NCBI RefSeq assembly: GCF_000744705.1 | Contig: NZ_JQML01000001.1 | Coordinates: 5,280,017 to 5,344,016 of the forward strand | DNA length: 64,000 nt | Direction of reading: 5' to 3' | Origin: Streptacidiphilus albus JL83 | GTDB taxonomy: Bacteria; Actinomycetota; Actinomycetes; Streptomycetales; Streptomycetaceae | In this document: piece after piece, positions 1 through 7,816 of the stretch | Position numbering within the stretch: the first letter of the stretch is position 1 | Layout: each line of letters starts with the position of its first letter | Translations under genes and position numbers: made by a program | Notes under the pieces: model-generated | What the model was told of the DNA's origin: nothing | Seen by the model: the letters and a program-made list of their open reading frames with translations, nothing else | Database searches by the model: none

Positions 1-2
1 CC

Positions 3-860
3 TACGGGACCTTCCTCGGCGCCACCTACGCCGGCCTGTTCCCGAGCCGGGTCGGGCACATGGTGCTGGACGGCGCGATGAACCCCTCGCTCACCTCGCT
101 GGAGCTGAACAGCCAGCAGGCGGGGGGCTTCGAGACGGCGTTCAACGCCTTCGCCCGCGACTGCGTCAGCCGCAGCGGCTGCCCGCTCGGCAGCACCGTG
201 GCACAGGCCGACAGCAACCTGGACACCCTCTTCGCCTCGCTCGACGCCAAGCCGCTGCCGACCGGGCAGTCCCGGACGCTGGACGAGTCGCTGGGCATGA
301 CCGGTGTGATCGCCGCCATGTACGACCAGCAGCAGTGGCCGCAGCTGCGCACCGCGCTGACCCAGGCCGAGAGCGGCGACGGCTCCGGCCTGCTGGCCCT
401 GTCCGACCAGTACTACGAGCGCGACGCCACGGGCCACTACAGCAACCTGATGTACGCCAACGCGGCCGTGGACTGCCTGGACCTGCCGGGCGCCGCGAGC
501 GATCCGCAGCAGGTCCAGCAGCAGCTGCCCGGCTACCTCCAGTCCTCGGCCCAGTTCGGCGCCTCGCTCGCCTGGTCCGGCCTGAGCTGCGCCTACTGGC
601 CGGTCAAGGCGACCGGCGAGCCGCACACCATCCCGGCGAAGGGCGCCGGACCGATCCTGGTGGTCGGCACCACCCGCGACCCGGCCACCCCCTACGCCTG
701 GGCGCAGGCGCTCGCGGCGCAGCTGGACTCCGGCACGCTGCTGACCTACAACGGCGACGGGCACACCGCGTACTCGCGCGGCAGCCAGTGCATCGACTCG
801 GACGTCAACACCTACCTGCTCACCGACAGTCCCCCGGCCGCAGGAACCGTCTGCCAGTAG
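3..860 (+). CDS. Secreted TAP-like alpha/beta hydrolase, C-terminal part (partial)
   Basis: The reading frame is open from the left edge, so the N-terminus lies outside the window. The first visible residues (YGTFLGATYAGLFP) are those that directly follow the nucleophile serine in G-x-S-Y-G-T of tripeptidyl-aminopeptidase-like alpha/beta hydrolases (TAP-like C-terminal domain family). The C-terminal part has the other two catalytic elements: an Asp in GTTRDPATPY near base 690 and a His in GDGHTAY near base 760. Family members are exported peptidases or esterases of Streptomyces (SlpD/SlpE/Tap group) that trim peptides outside the cell. Signal peptide and exact substrate cannot be judged here. 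Confidence 0.85.
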   Translation, partial: YGTFLGATYAGLFPSRVGHMVLDGAMNPSLTSLELNSQQAGGFETAFNAFARDCVSRSGCPLGSTVAQADSNLDTLFASLDAKPLPTGQSRTLDESLGMTGVIAAMYDQQQWPQLRTALTQAESGDGSGLLALSDQYYERDATGHYSNLMYANAAVDCLDLPGAASDPQQVQQQLPGYLQSSAQFGASLAWSGLSCAYWPVKATGEPHTIPAKGAGPILVVGTTRDPATPYAWAQALAAQLDSGTLLTYNGDGHTAYSRGSQCIDSDVNTYLLTDSPPAAGTVCQ

Positions 861-910
861 CCGTCGGCCGACGCTCCCCGGCAAACGGGTCCGGTAAGGA
901 CCGAAATAGT

Positions 911-961
911 GCCACAATCCTTTCGTCATGCCAGTGGTCGGTGCGACGAAAGGATTGTGGC
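911..961. promoter_or_regulatory. Perfect 17-bp inverted repeat over the LysE gene start region
   Basis: Bases 911-927 and 945-961 are exact reverse complements (arm GCCACAATCCTTTCGTC) with a 17-base spacer. The right arm contains the Shine-Dalgarno-like AAAGGA of the downstream gene and ends one base before its GTG. It could be an operator for an Lrp/AsnC- or GntR-type regulator, or an mRNA hairpin masking the ribosome site. CACAAT in the left arm could also be a -10 element, which would favour an operator. Confidence 0.7.
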
Positions 962-1626
962 GTGTTCGGGGTCATCAACTACGGAACCTATGCGCTGGGC
1001 GCCCTGCTGATCGTGCTGGTCCCTGGGCCGAACTCGATGTACGTGCTGTCCGTCGGCGCCCGCAAGGGCATCCGCACCGGCTTCCGGGCCGCCTGCGGCG
1101 TGTTGGTGGGCGACAGCACGCTGATCGTGCTGACCTCGCTCGGCGCGTCCTCGCTGCTGCGCACCTCCCCGCTGGTCTTCGACGCGGTGAAGCTGCTCGG
1201 CGCGGGCTACCTGCTCTTCCTCGGCTACGGGATGCTGACCTCCGCCCGCAGCCTGTGGCGCGACCGCCACGCCGCGACGGACGCCCCCGACGCCCCGCCG
1301 AGCCCGACCCGGCCGGGGACCGCGAGCGACCGTTCCGCCGGGCCCTGATCGTCAGCCTGCTGAACCCGAAGGCGATCCTCTTCCTGCTCTCCTTCTTCGT
1401 CCAGTTCGTCTCCCCGAGCTACCACGACCCCGCGGTCTCCTTCGCGATCCTCGGCGTGACGCTGCAGTGCTACAGCGTGCTCTACCTCACCACCCTGATC
1501 CTCGCCGGCACCTACCTGGCCAACACCTTCCGCCGCCGTCGCCGCCTCGCCGCGGGCCTCAGCGCCGGTGTGGCCGCCGTCTTCATCGGCTTCGCCGCCA
1601 CCCTGGCCACCGCCTCGGCCGGCTGA
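962..1626 (+). pseudogene. LysE-family amino-acid exporter, frameshifted
   Basis: LysE/RhtB exporters are membrane proteins of about 200-220 residues with six membrane segments that export amino acids. The first two thirds is read in one frame from GTG 962 (FGVINYGTYALGALLIVLVPGPN, the typical LysE N-terminus) to about base 1265. The last third (ALIVSLLNPKAILFLLSFF, also a family hallmark) is read in the next frame and ends at 1626. The shift falls in the variable cytoplasmic linker at 1265-1325; one missing base, for example a C in the C-rich run near 1292, would restore a 221-residue protein. The GTG has AAAGGA seven bases upstream. Either a sequencing indel or a genuine pseudogene. Confidence 0.8.
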
Positions 1627-1717
1627 CCGCCGCCGCCGGCGGCCCCCGCCGATGCTCGTCACGACCAGGTCCGCGACCTGTGTAGACTGTCCTCCGTTGC
1701 CGGTCATGGACCGGCTC

Positions 1718-1791
1718 GCCGCCTTAGCTCAGTTGGCCAGAGCAACGCACTCGTAATGCGTAGGTCTCGGGTTCGAATCCCGAAGGCGGCT
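1718..1791 (+). tRNA. tRNA-Thr (anticodon CGT)
   Basis: A complete cloverleaf can be drawn: acceptor stem 1718-1724 with 1784-1790, D stem 1727-1730 with 1740-1743, anticodon stem 1745-1749 with 1757-1761 and loop CTCGTAA (anticodon CGT at 1752-1754), T stem 1767-1771 with 1779-1783 and loop TTCGAAT, discriminator T1791. CCA is not encoded. Its 3' part is duplicated at 6037-6079, which marks it as the attachment gene of an integrated element. Confidence 0.95.
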
Positions 1792-1792
1792 C
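1750..1792 (+). repeat. attL: 43-bp direct repeat at tRNA-Thr 3' end
   Basis: This segment runs from the tRNA anticodon loop to one base past the gene end and is identical over 43 bp to 6037-6079. Identity stops sharply on both sides. Such repeats are the footprint of tyrosine-recombinase integration into a tRNA 3' end; the tRNA on this side stays complete. Confidence 0.9.
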
Positions 1793-1796
1793 ACTC

Positions 1797-1833
1797 AAGG
1801 CCCAGGTCACGTAGCCCGTGACCTGGGCCTTTT
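1797..1833 (+). terminator. Rho-independent terminator after tRNA-Thr (inside the element)
   Basis: Perfect 15-bp stem AAGGCCCAGGTCACG / CGTGACCTGGGCCTT with a short loop, followed by TTGCTGTT. It lies just inside the left attachment repeat, so the element brought a terminator that replaces the original one now at 6087-6120. Confidence 0.85.
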
Positions 1834-1967
1834 GCTGTTCCTCGGTATGTGGGCATGCGTCAGTGACGCGCTACAAGATCGCTTGTGTGAGCGATGGCGG
1901 GGCTGGGGCTAGGGGAAGCTGGTTCCTGGACTGTGGCCGGCCACCAGCCGTTCCTGGTGGATGCGTG

Positions 1968-2721
1968 TTACTTGGCCGCGGTGACGTAGACGCTGCCACA
2001 CCGGCGTTTCGGGTTGGCCAGTGCTGGATCGAACGGCCAGGGCTCCACGGAGGTGAAGCCCGCCTCGGTGAAGAGCTGCACCAGCTTCTCGTGGTCGTAA
2101 GCCCACAGATGGGGGGGTGTAGGTGGGATCGTCGTCCTGGTCGCGGAAGACGTAGTTGATGAGGTCCAGATAGGTGTTGATGTCGCCGAGGCAGTCGCGT
2201 TTGGCGTACCAGCGGTGGACCATTTCTGTGGTCTGCTCCGGCGGGGCGGGGTGCTGCTGGAGCAGGAACGTGGCGTCCGGCACGCCCGTGATCAGCTGAC
2301 CGCCGGGCGCGAGGACGCGGTGGGTCTCGTGGGCGTAGTGCTTGGCGGAGCGGGGGTAGTCGATGTGTTCCAGGAAGTGCTCGGAGAAGAGCAGTTCGAC
2401 ACTGCCCTCCTTCAACGGGATGCCTTCGCGGACGTCCCAGAGGAGGTCGGCCGGCGGAACCAGATCGATGTTGTAGAAACCGTCGAGCCGGTGGCTGCCG
2501 CCGCCGATCTGGACCTTGAGGGGGCCTTGGTCGAGGTCGAGATCGAGGCCGTTGGGCCAGGCTCGCTGGCTGACGCGGTGGTAGCGGCTGAGTTCGATTT
2601 CCTTGGCGGCGGCGCGCAAGACCCGGGCCAGACCGTGTGTGGTGGAAGGGTTGGCGAGGATCTCGGTGATCTGCTCCCCGAGCAGGTCGATGGAAGGTAT
2701 GCGTGAAATGTCGCTTTCCAT
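1968..2721 (-). pseudogene. Class I SAM-dependent methyltransferase, frameshifted at a G7 run
   Basis: ATG at 2721 follows AGGAGAG. The N-terminal two thirds has the SAM-binding fold: VQIGGGSHRLDGFYNIDL (motif I region), WDVREGIPL, LFSEHFLEHI (post-motif) and HRVLAPGGQLITGVPD. After PTYTPP the direct frame turns into low-complexity Arg-rich sequence. Removing one base from the G7 run at 2111-2117 restores HLWAYDHEKLVQLF and a normal C-terminus ending in a TAA at 1968, giving about 250 residues. Without correction the frame runs on to 1909. Substrate unknown. It is divergent from the NUDIX pair with about 240 bp between, and is cargo of the tRNA-Thr element. Alternatives are a sequencing error or a slippable homopolymer. 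Confidence 0.75.
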
Positions 2722-2962
2722 GACAGAGCTCTCCTATGGTCGGAGCGTCGGGCAGTTGGACGAAGGCGTTGGAAGAGAACGCGGCCGGGCCTCAGGAGGC
2801 GCTGGTGCCGGCGGCAGTCCACTGGTTGTTGCGCATGAGCGTGTACTTCATGCATCCGAGTCTGCTGCAGGTGGCTACCGACCACTAGGCAGCTCCAGTG
2901 CGCTGGCAATGCAGTTTGGTGCACATGTCCGGCACTTTGGCCGCAGCAAGGCGAGGGCACCC

Positions 2963-3637
2963 ATGGACGTGATCGAAGCCTGGAGCGGGCGGTACGCCTG
3001 CCTGCTGCAAGCTGCTCTGCGCCTGACCAACGAGGCGTTCGCAGCTCAGCTCGGCATCGGCGTGAGGACTGTCGGGGCGTGGCACGCTGATCCGACGGTC
3101 GTCCCCCGCGCAGAGGTCCAGCAGCTCCTCGACCATCTGCACGAAGGAGCCCCAGCGGCGGCGCGCCAGCGTTTCCAGACGTCGATAGCAAGCGAGCGGG
3201 CCAGCCACGCACCGGCCCTTCCGGACACCCCAGCGGCCCAGGCGCTACGCGTAGCCATCGCCATCGTCACCCGCGAAACCGACGTCCTCCTGGTCTGCCG
3301 CCGCGACGACGAGACATCCGGAATCCGATGGCAGTTCCCAGCCGGGGTGATCAAGCCAGGCACGAAGGCCGAGACCACCACGGTCCGGGAGACCCTCGAC
3401 GAGACCGGGGTCCGCTGCGCGGTACGGCAAGCCCTTGGCCAGCGGCTGCATCCGGTGACCGGAGTGATGTGCGAGTACTTCCTGTGCGAATACCTGGCCG
3501 GCGAGGCGACCAACAGCGACACAGTGGAGAACATGGACGTCATGTGGGTTCCGAGAAATGCCCTGACCCGCTTCATCCCGGTGGATACGATCTTTGCACC
3601 CGTCCTGGCCGCCCTGGAGGAGAGCACAAATGACTGA
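2963..3637 (+). CDS. HTH-NUDIX fusion protein with degenerate Nudix box
   Basis: The start chosen is ATG 2963, because similarity begins at MDVIEAWSGRYACLLQ; the frame is open further upstream but lacks plausible content. Residues 1-60 look like an XRE-type DNA-binding domain (NEAFAAQLGIGVRTVGAWH). Residues 90-220 are a NUDIX fold with WQFPAG. Its Nudix box reads G-VIKPG-T-KAETTTV-RE-TL-DE-T-GV: the first box Glu is Thr and the EE pair is DE, so hydrolase activity on nucleoside diphosphate-X substrates may be weak or lost. The stop overlaps the next gene by 8 bp, implying translational coupling with the canonical NUDIX enzyme. A ligand-sensing regulator of NrtR type is a reasonable alternative role. 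Confidence 0.8.
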   Translation: MDVIEAWSGRYACLLQAALRLTNEAFAAQLGIGVRTVGAWHADPTVVPRAEVQQLLDHLHEGAPAAARQRFQTSIASERASHAPALPDTPAAQALRVAIAIVTRETDVLLVCRRDDETSGIRWQFPAGVIKPGTKAETTTVRETLDETGVRCAVRQALGQRLHPVTGVMCEYFLCEYLAGEATNSDTVENMDVMWVPRNALTRFIPVDTIFAPVLAALEESTND

Positions 3638-4043
3638 GCAGACTGCCCAAGAGCGGCCCGGGATTGCCGCAGCCGTCGTGACGGACGCCGGGCGAGTACT
3701 GATGGTCCGGCGCCGCGTCAGCGAGGGACAGCTCTCGTGGCAGTTCCCGGCCGGGGAGATCGAAGCAGGCGAGTCAGCCGAGCAGGCCGCCGTCCGGGAG
3801 ACCCAGGAGGAGACCGGACTGACGGTGAAAGCCAACCAGCTGCTCGGTGAACGGGTGCACCCCAAGACCGGCCGGTTGATGTCGTACACAGCATGCGCGG
3901 TCGTCAGCGGCGTCGCCGAGGTGGTCGACACGGACGAACTGGACGCGTTCGCATGGGTGGCCCTGGCCGACATCCCCGAGTACGTGCCGTACGGGCTCTT
4001 CGAGCCGGTCCAGGAGTACCTGGACACCTTGCTCACGAGCTGA
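3630..4043 (+). CDS. NUDIX hydrolase
   Basis: The start is ATG 3630 with GGAGGAG upstream, overlapping the preceding stop. The 137-residue protein is a single NUDIX domain with an exact signature G-EIEAG-E-SAEQAAV-RE-TQ-EE-T-GL, so the metal-binding glutamates are present. Family members cleave nucleotide-linked substrates (oxidised dNTPs, NDP-sugars, ADP-ribose); the sequence does not show which. It aligns along its length with the C-terminal half of the upstream gene (LSWQFPAG, GERVHPKTG), suggesting tandem duplication with one copy gaining an HTH. It lies in the tRNA-Thr element. Confidence 0.88.
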   Translation: MTEQTAQERPGIAAAVVTDAGRVLMVRRRVSEGQLSWQFPAGEIEAGESAEQAAVRETQEETGLTVKANQLLGERVHPKTGRLMSYTACAVVSGVAEVVDTDELDAFAWVALADIPEYVPYGLFEPVQEYLDTLLTS

Positions 4044-4524
4044 CTGGGCCAGAGTGCAGTCGGTGGCAGAGAGTAGAACGGTAACGCTTCCCTCAGCGGG
4101 CGGAGGACACGTTGGGCTGAGGGCGAGGGCATCGCCCGGTAGGTGATCTTGATCAGGCCACCCCCCGGAAGCTATCTCTGGATCTATGTGCCGGACATCG
4201 CCGGGCGGACGAGTTGGGTCATTCACCGTGCGCCAGCGAGGTCGTTGATCAGGAGGGTTCCGCCGGCGGGCCCCGACCACTTCGTTGGACACCAGGAACA
4301 ATTCGGGCTGGCGTAGAGCTGTTGGGCCAGCGTGGTCATGTAAGGAGGATCTGGGTTTGATCCCCTCGGGTCCTCGGGCTTCACTGGAAGCCCCGACGGG
4401 TGCGGTGTAGCGGCGGAGAGTAGTGGTCTGGGGTCTGGGCGTTCGTCACTGACACGATCCCGATGGCGAGGCCGGGCACGCTCCCTGCAGGAGTCAGCGG
4501 TCTCACTTGCGGTCTCAGTACCGT
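4044..4524. other. Intergenic 480 bp inside the element
   Basis: No convincing coding sequence is visible on either strand. A loose stem (4090-4097 with 4116-4123, CCCTCAGC/GCTGAGGG) may terminate the NUDIX operon, and a 7-bp hairpin lies at 4376-4393 downstream of vapC. Codon-position bias is absent, fitting decayed DNA. Confidence 0.4.
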
Positions 4525-4944
4525 TCAGCGGTCGGCGATGCCTGGTGGCACGACCCACTCAGTGGGTTGGCCGGTGAGGGAGGCGATCATGTCGAAGTCG
4601 CCGTCGTAGTGGAGGACAGTCAGGCGGTTGAGCTCTGCGGTGGCGGCGATGAGCAGATCGGGGAGTGACAGTGCCCGGTGGAAGCCCGCGTTGAGAGCGT
4701 GGCGCTGGACCTCCAGCGCGCGGGTGAAGGTGTCGTCGTCGCTGTGCAGGTAGTCGAAGGCGTGGAGCCAGGTGCTGATTCGCGTTGCCTCGGCGGCGTC
4801 CCGGGCCGAGTGGATCATCTCGTACTCGGTGGGTTGGCAGACCGCGAGTAGGTAGCGTTCGTGGAGGGGCTTGAGTACCTCTCTGACGCCGGGTTTCGTC
4901 CAGCGTGCGAGAGCGGACTTGTCGATCAGGTAGCGGTCCTGCAT
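4525..4944 (-). CDS. VapC-type PIN-domain ribonuclease toxin
   Basis: The protein has 139 residues, a typical PIN toxin size. Acidic residues expected to bind Mg2+ are in place: D8 in LIDKSAL, E40 in QPTEYEM, D96 in LSLPDLLIAA and Asp residues in HYDGDFD (about 114-118). PIN toxins cut RNA, often tRNA or rRNA, when their antitoxin is degraded. The start ATG overlaps the antitoxin stop by one base (TGATG), the usual coupling of vapBC operons. It probably helps the immobile element persist. Confidence 0.9.
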   Translation of the reverse strand: MQDRYLIDKSALARWTKPGVREVLKPLHERYLLAVCQPTEYEMIHSARDAAEATRISTWLHAFDYLHSDDDTFTRALEVQRHALNAGFHRALSLPDLLIAATAELNRLTVLHYDGDFDMIASLTGQPTEWVVPPGIADR

Positions 4945-5186
4945 CAGGCGGCCCGGCCGCCTTCCTGCTTGAGGGTTCCGTCAGCGTTGCGGGGGCCGGT
5001 GCTCTCGATGATCTCGCTGAAGTCGAAGTCGCCGGAGTCCATGGCGTCGAAACCCTCCTGGCGCAGGTGCCGTTTGACGGCGTCCTCCATGGCGAGGCGC
5101 ACGGCTTGGGCTTTTGTCTTGGTGCCGAAGATGCGCATGGCCTCGGCGACCATGGTCTCGTCGAGGTCGATCACTGTTCTTGCCAT
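4944..5186 (-). CDS. VapB-type antitoxin
   Basis: This 80-residue protein starts MARTVIDLDETMVAEAMRIF. It has a short beta strand then two helices, as in ribbon-helix-helix antitoxins that bind DNA as dimers. The acidic C-terminal half (FDAMDSGDFDFSEIIEST) would wrap the PIN toxin. GAGGAGGCC lies just upstream of the ATG. It is the first gene of the vapBC operon and should autorepress through the palindrome at 5215-5253. Confidence 0.9.
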   Translation of the reverse strand: MARTVIDLDETMVAEAMRIFGTKTKAQAVRLAMEDAVKRHLRQEGFDAMDSGDFDFSEIIESTGPRNADGTLKQEGGRAA

Positions 5187-5214
5187 GCTGGCCTCCTCGG
5201 GTCTTCAAGTACGT

Positions 5215-5253
5215 CAAACGATATCATCCCATAGTTGAAGACGATATCGTTTG
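5215..5253. promoter_or_regulatory. Inverted-repeat operator upstream of vapBC
   Basis: The arms CAAACGATATC (5215-5225) and GATATCGTTTG (5243-5253) are perfect 11-bp inverted repeats separated by 17 bp, 29 bp upstream of the antitoxin start. The A/T-rich spacer contains TATGGG-like -10 sequence on the minus strand. This fits an autoregulatory VapBC binding site. Confidence 0.7.
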
Positions 5254-5393
5254 CTGTGTGGCGGGATTTGCTGGGAATCGGGTGGCCCCCAGAGGGCGGC
5301 TGCGGAATGCGGTCGGTTGGCTGTCCAGGTCCGCATGGATGTCGCCGGTAGTGCTCCTCGTTGGGGTGAACCGGCGGCGTAAGGGGACTGCTT

Positions 5394-5810
5394 GTGTCCG
5401 TAGCGGTGATCCTTCTCTCGGGGGCGGATTCGGCTCTCATCGCAGAGGCGGGGCTGGGGGGCGCGTTGGCTGAAGCTCATGGGACGTTCGACGGGGCGAC
5501 CTTGCTACGCACGTATGTGATGGCGCTGGGGCCCACGGTGGATCTGCGGACGGCCAACAAGATCCTTTCTATCGGGAGGAGTACTGGCTATCGCCTGGCG
5601 AAACAAGGCGAGTACCCGTGCAAGGTGCTGAGGCTCGGCGATGCCTACAGAGTGGTGACCGCTGACCTTCAGCGTGTCCTGGAGCTCGAACGGGAAGCAG
5701 AGGCATCGGATCCAGCGGCGCCGCCGGCTCGGATCACTTATCCCCCGCGTACGGAAGCGATACAGGACCGCTGCTGTCATTGCGGATGCCGATGCCGCTC
5801 GGGTACTTAA
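5394..5810 (+). CDS. Excisionase-like helix-turn-helix protein
   Basis: The core region VDLRTANKILSIGRSTGYRL...YPCKVLRLGDAYRVVTADL is the winged-helix form of small actinomycete DNA-binding proteins (AlpA/Xis-like, MerR-related) encoded beside integrase genes in pSAM2-type elements. The first start codon is GTG 5394; ATG 5520 would still keep the HTH, so the true N-terminus is uncertain. The C-terminus is Cys-rich and unlike the family. It probably directed excision of the element; with no integrase nearby it may be functionless. Confidence 0.65.
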   Translation: MSVAVILLSGADSALIAEAGLGGALAEAHGTFDGATLLRTYVMALGPTVDLRTANKILSIGRSTGYRLAKQGEYPCKVLRLGDAYRVVTADLQRVLELEREAEASDPAAPPARITYPPRTEAIQDRCCHCGCRCRSGT

Positions 5811-6036
5811 GCGGCCCCGGGGCGTCCGTGGCTTGTAGGGTCGTGACAGTGCGCGTGGCGTGCCGAGGAGCGGACACCGGCCTCGGCCGCGGCAATCGCG
5901 GTGGCCGCCCGGTGGCCGGACGCCTTTGGACGGGGCATCACGAGGTGGCATGGGCCAACCTGCCGCATGTGCTCTGATCAGGCACGACATCACGAGACGG
6001 CACCACGCGGCATTCGGCAACATGATCGCTCATGGG

Positions 6037-6079
6037 CTCGTAATGCGTAGGTCTCGGGTTCGAATCCCGAAGGCGGCTC
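6037..6079 (+). repeat. attR: 43-bp copy of tRNA-Thr 3' part
   Basis: Identical to 1750-1792. The tRNA 5' half is missing here, so this is not a second tRNA gene but the right attachment site. The original terminator of the tRNA follows seven bases later. Confidence 0.9.
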
Positions 6080-6086
6080 CATGGAG

Positions 6087-6120
6087 AACCCCAGGTCAGA
6101 TCTCTGACCTGGGGTTTCTT
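6087..6120 (+). terminator. Original tRNA-Thr terminator, now beyond attR
   Basis: Perfect stem AACCCCAGGTCAGA / TCTGACCTGGGGTT followed by TCTTTTT. Its place directly after attR shows the pre-integration order tRNA-terminator. No gene is seen between it and 6352. Confidence 0.85.
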
Positions 6121-6351
6121 TTTGCCGACCGATGGAAATCGGGCCAGTCGGGCACTCGTGGTCCGTGCACCGTGGTGCGTAGCCCGGTGACTCGGTTCCT
6201 TGTCCCTTGCCCCTCGCCGCTGATCCACTTCGGCTCGTTCGGGTGGGCGCGGTCAGTGGTCGGCGCTGCCGGGTGGGCGACGGGCCGGGGCAGCGCGAGG
6301 TAGCAGGGGACGGCCCGGGAGGTCCGGCCCGTGTCACCGGTCCGGTGGTGG

Positions 6352-7758
6352 TCAGTGGATCGTCGGCGTGGTCGTCCCGGTCGGGGTCCGGGCGTTGCGG
6401 AGGGCGGTGCTGATCCGTTCGACATCGGCCGGTGTGGTGCGCCAGTTGCTGAACGCGGCCCGCAACGCCGGAACCCCCGCGTAGACGGTCGGAGTGAGGA
6501 ACGCGACCTCGGCGAGTTCCTGGACGAGGGCTGCGAGTCGTTCGGGGGTCGGGGCCTCGGCCAGGGTGAAGCAGACGACGTTCAGTCGCACGGGTGCCAG
6601 GAGCCTCAGGCCGGGGGTGAGTTCGACGGCCCGGCCGAGTGCGCGAGCGCATGCGATGTCGCGCTCGACGATCTCACGGTGCCCGTCGCGGCCGTAGGCG
6701 CGCAGGGTGAACCAGGCTGCGAGAGCGCGCAGGCGTCGCGAGTTCTCCGGGGTCAGGTGGACGAGGTCGGGCGTGCTGCCCAGCGGACCGAGGTAGGCCG
6801 CCGAGTTCTGGAAGACCTGGGCCTGTAGATCTCTGCGTCGGGTGAACTGCACCGCGCTGTCGTAGGGGACATTGAGCCACTTGTGCAGGTCCACGCAGAT
6901 CGAGTCGGCCGCGTCCAGGCCTGCGACGAGGTGGGCCTCGGCCGGGGAGAGCGCGGCGAAGGCGCCGAAGGCCGCGTCCACGTGCAGCCAGAAATCGTGG
7001 TGCTGCTTCAGCGCGGCGACGGCGCGCAGGTCGTCGAAGTCGACTGTGTTGACCGTGCCCGCGTTGGCGACCACCACGCACGGGCCGTCTGACTCCGCCA
7101 GCGCGCGTTCCAGCGCCTCGATGTCCACGGCCTCGCGTCCGGGCAGGGTCGGTACCTGGGTCAGGGAGCCGCGGCCCAGGCCGAGGACGGACAGGGCCTT
7201 GGCGATGCTGGAGTGCGGGGCGCCGGACAGGACGCGCACCGGACCGAGTGCGCCCGTGCCGCTCTGGGCCACGGAGACGCCGCGGCGCTCGCCGAGCCAT
7301 TCGCGGGCGATCGCCAGACCGACCAGATTGGACATGGTCGCCCCGCTGACGAAGGCCCCTTCGTGCTCGGCGGTCAGGCCGAACAACTCCCGCAGCCAGC
7401 CGACTGTCTGCCGTTCCAGATACTGCCCGGCTCCGTCCAGCGCCGAGTTCGAATTCTGGTCCACGGTCGCGGTCAGCCAGTCCCCGGCCACGGCCGCGGG
7501 AGTCGCGCCACCGGTGACGAATCCGAGGTAGCGCGGTCCCGTGCTGGATGACAGGACCGGATCCCACTCCCGGGTGAACTCCTCCAAGGCACCCCGCAGT
7601 CCCACGCCCTTTTCCGGGAGCGGCGCGGCGCGGGGGACAGGCGCGGACGGCAGGACCGGCCGGTCGTCCACCCCTTCCAGATAGGCGACCGCATGCCGCG
7701 CCGTGGCGTCGAGCAGCTGGGGCAGGCGCGCCAGGTCGTCTGCGAGGTGAGGGTGCAT
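6352..7758 (-). CDS. PLP-dependent amino-acid decarboxylase
   Basis: 468 residues, the usual length of group II decarboxylases (aromatic-L-amino-acid, glutamate and related). The PLP lysine is in CVDLHKWLNVPYDSAV near residue 290, preceded by HVDAAFGAF, where the Asp would contact the pyridine nitrogen. Reaction: removal of the alpha-carboxyl of an amino acid to give an amine; the exact amino acid cannot be read from sequence. GGAG lies seven bases before ATG 7758. It is divergent from a truncated MocR-type regulator, and the operator-like repeat 7817-7844 sits between them, so it was probably under MocR control. Confidence 0.88.
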   Translation of the reverse strand: MHPHLADDLARLPQLLDATARHAVAYLEGVDDRPVLPSAPVPRAAPLPEKGVGLRGALEEFTREWDPVLSSSTGPRYLGFVTGGATPAAVAGDWLTATVDQNSNSALDGAGQYLERQTVGWLRELFGLTAEHEGAFVSGATMSNLVGLAIAREWLGERRGVSVAQSGTGALGPVRVLSGAPHSSIAKALSVLGLGRGSLTQVPTLPGREAVDIEALERALAESDGPCVVVANAGTVNTVDFDDLRAVAALKQHHDFWLHVDAAFGAFAALSPAEAHLVAGLDAADSICVDLHKWLNVPYDSAVQFTRRRDLQAQVFQNSAAYLGPLGSTPDLVHLTPENSRRLRALAAWFTLRAYGRDGHREIVERDIACARALGRAVELTPGLRLLAPVRLNVVCFTLAEAPTPERLAALVQELAEVAFLTPTVYAGVPALRAAFSNWRTTPADVERISTALRNARTPTGTTTPTIH

Positions 7759-7816
7759 GTCCGGCTCCGTCCATCGTCGGTCGGACCGAAGCTATCCGGC
7801 ACGATGGCCGGGCCGC

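Larger units (their letters stand above)
1750..6079. mobile_element. Defective integrative element in tRNA-Thr (about 4.3 kb)
   Basis: The element is bounded by the 43-bp repeats 1750-1792 and 6037-6079. It carries a methyltransferase, two NUDIX genes, a VapBC pair and, next to the right attachment site, an excisionase-like helix-turn-helix gene. That position is where actinomycete integrative elements (pSAM2 type) keep xis and int. No integrase or replication gene is present, and only about 225 bp separate the xis-like gene from the repeat, so int appears to have been deleted. Base composition is visibly less G+C-rich than the flanks. It should be immobile unless an integrase is supplied in trans. 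Confidence 0.8.

Noticed and set aside
4223..4558. Gene in the element between vapC and the NUDIX operon
   Set aside because: The reading frame overlaps vapC, has no ribosome site and shows no codon bias.
5811..6036. Remnant of an integrase gene next to attR
   Set aside because: I read all frames and found no tyrosine-recombinase motif (R...HxxR...Y); the gene is absent, not merely broken.
6037..6079. Second tRNA-Thr gene
   Set aside because: Only the anticodon loop to the 3' end is present; no acceptor 5' strand or D arm lies upstream, so it is an attachment-site copy.
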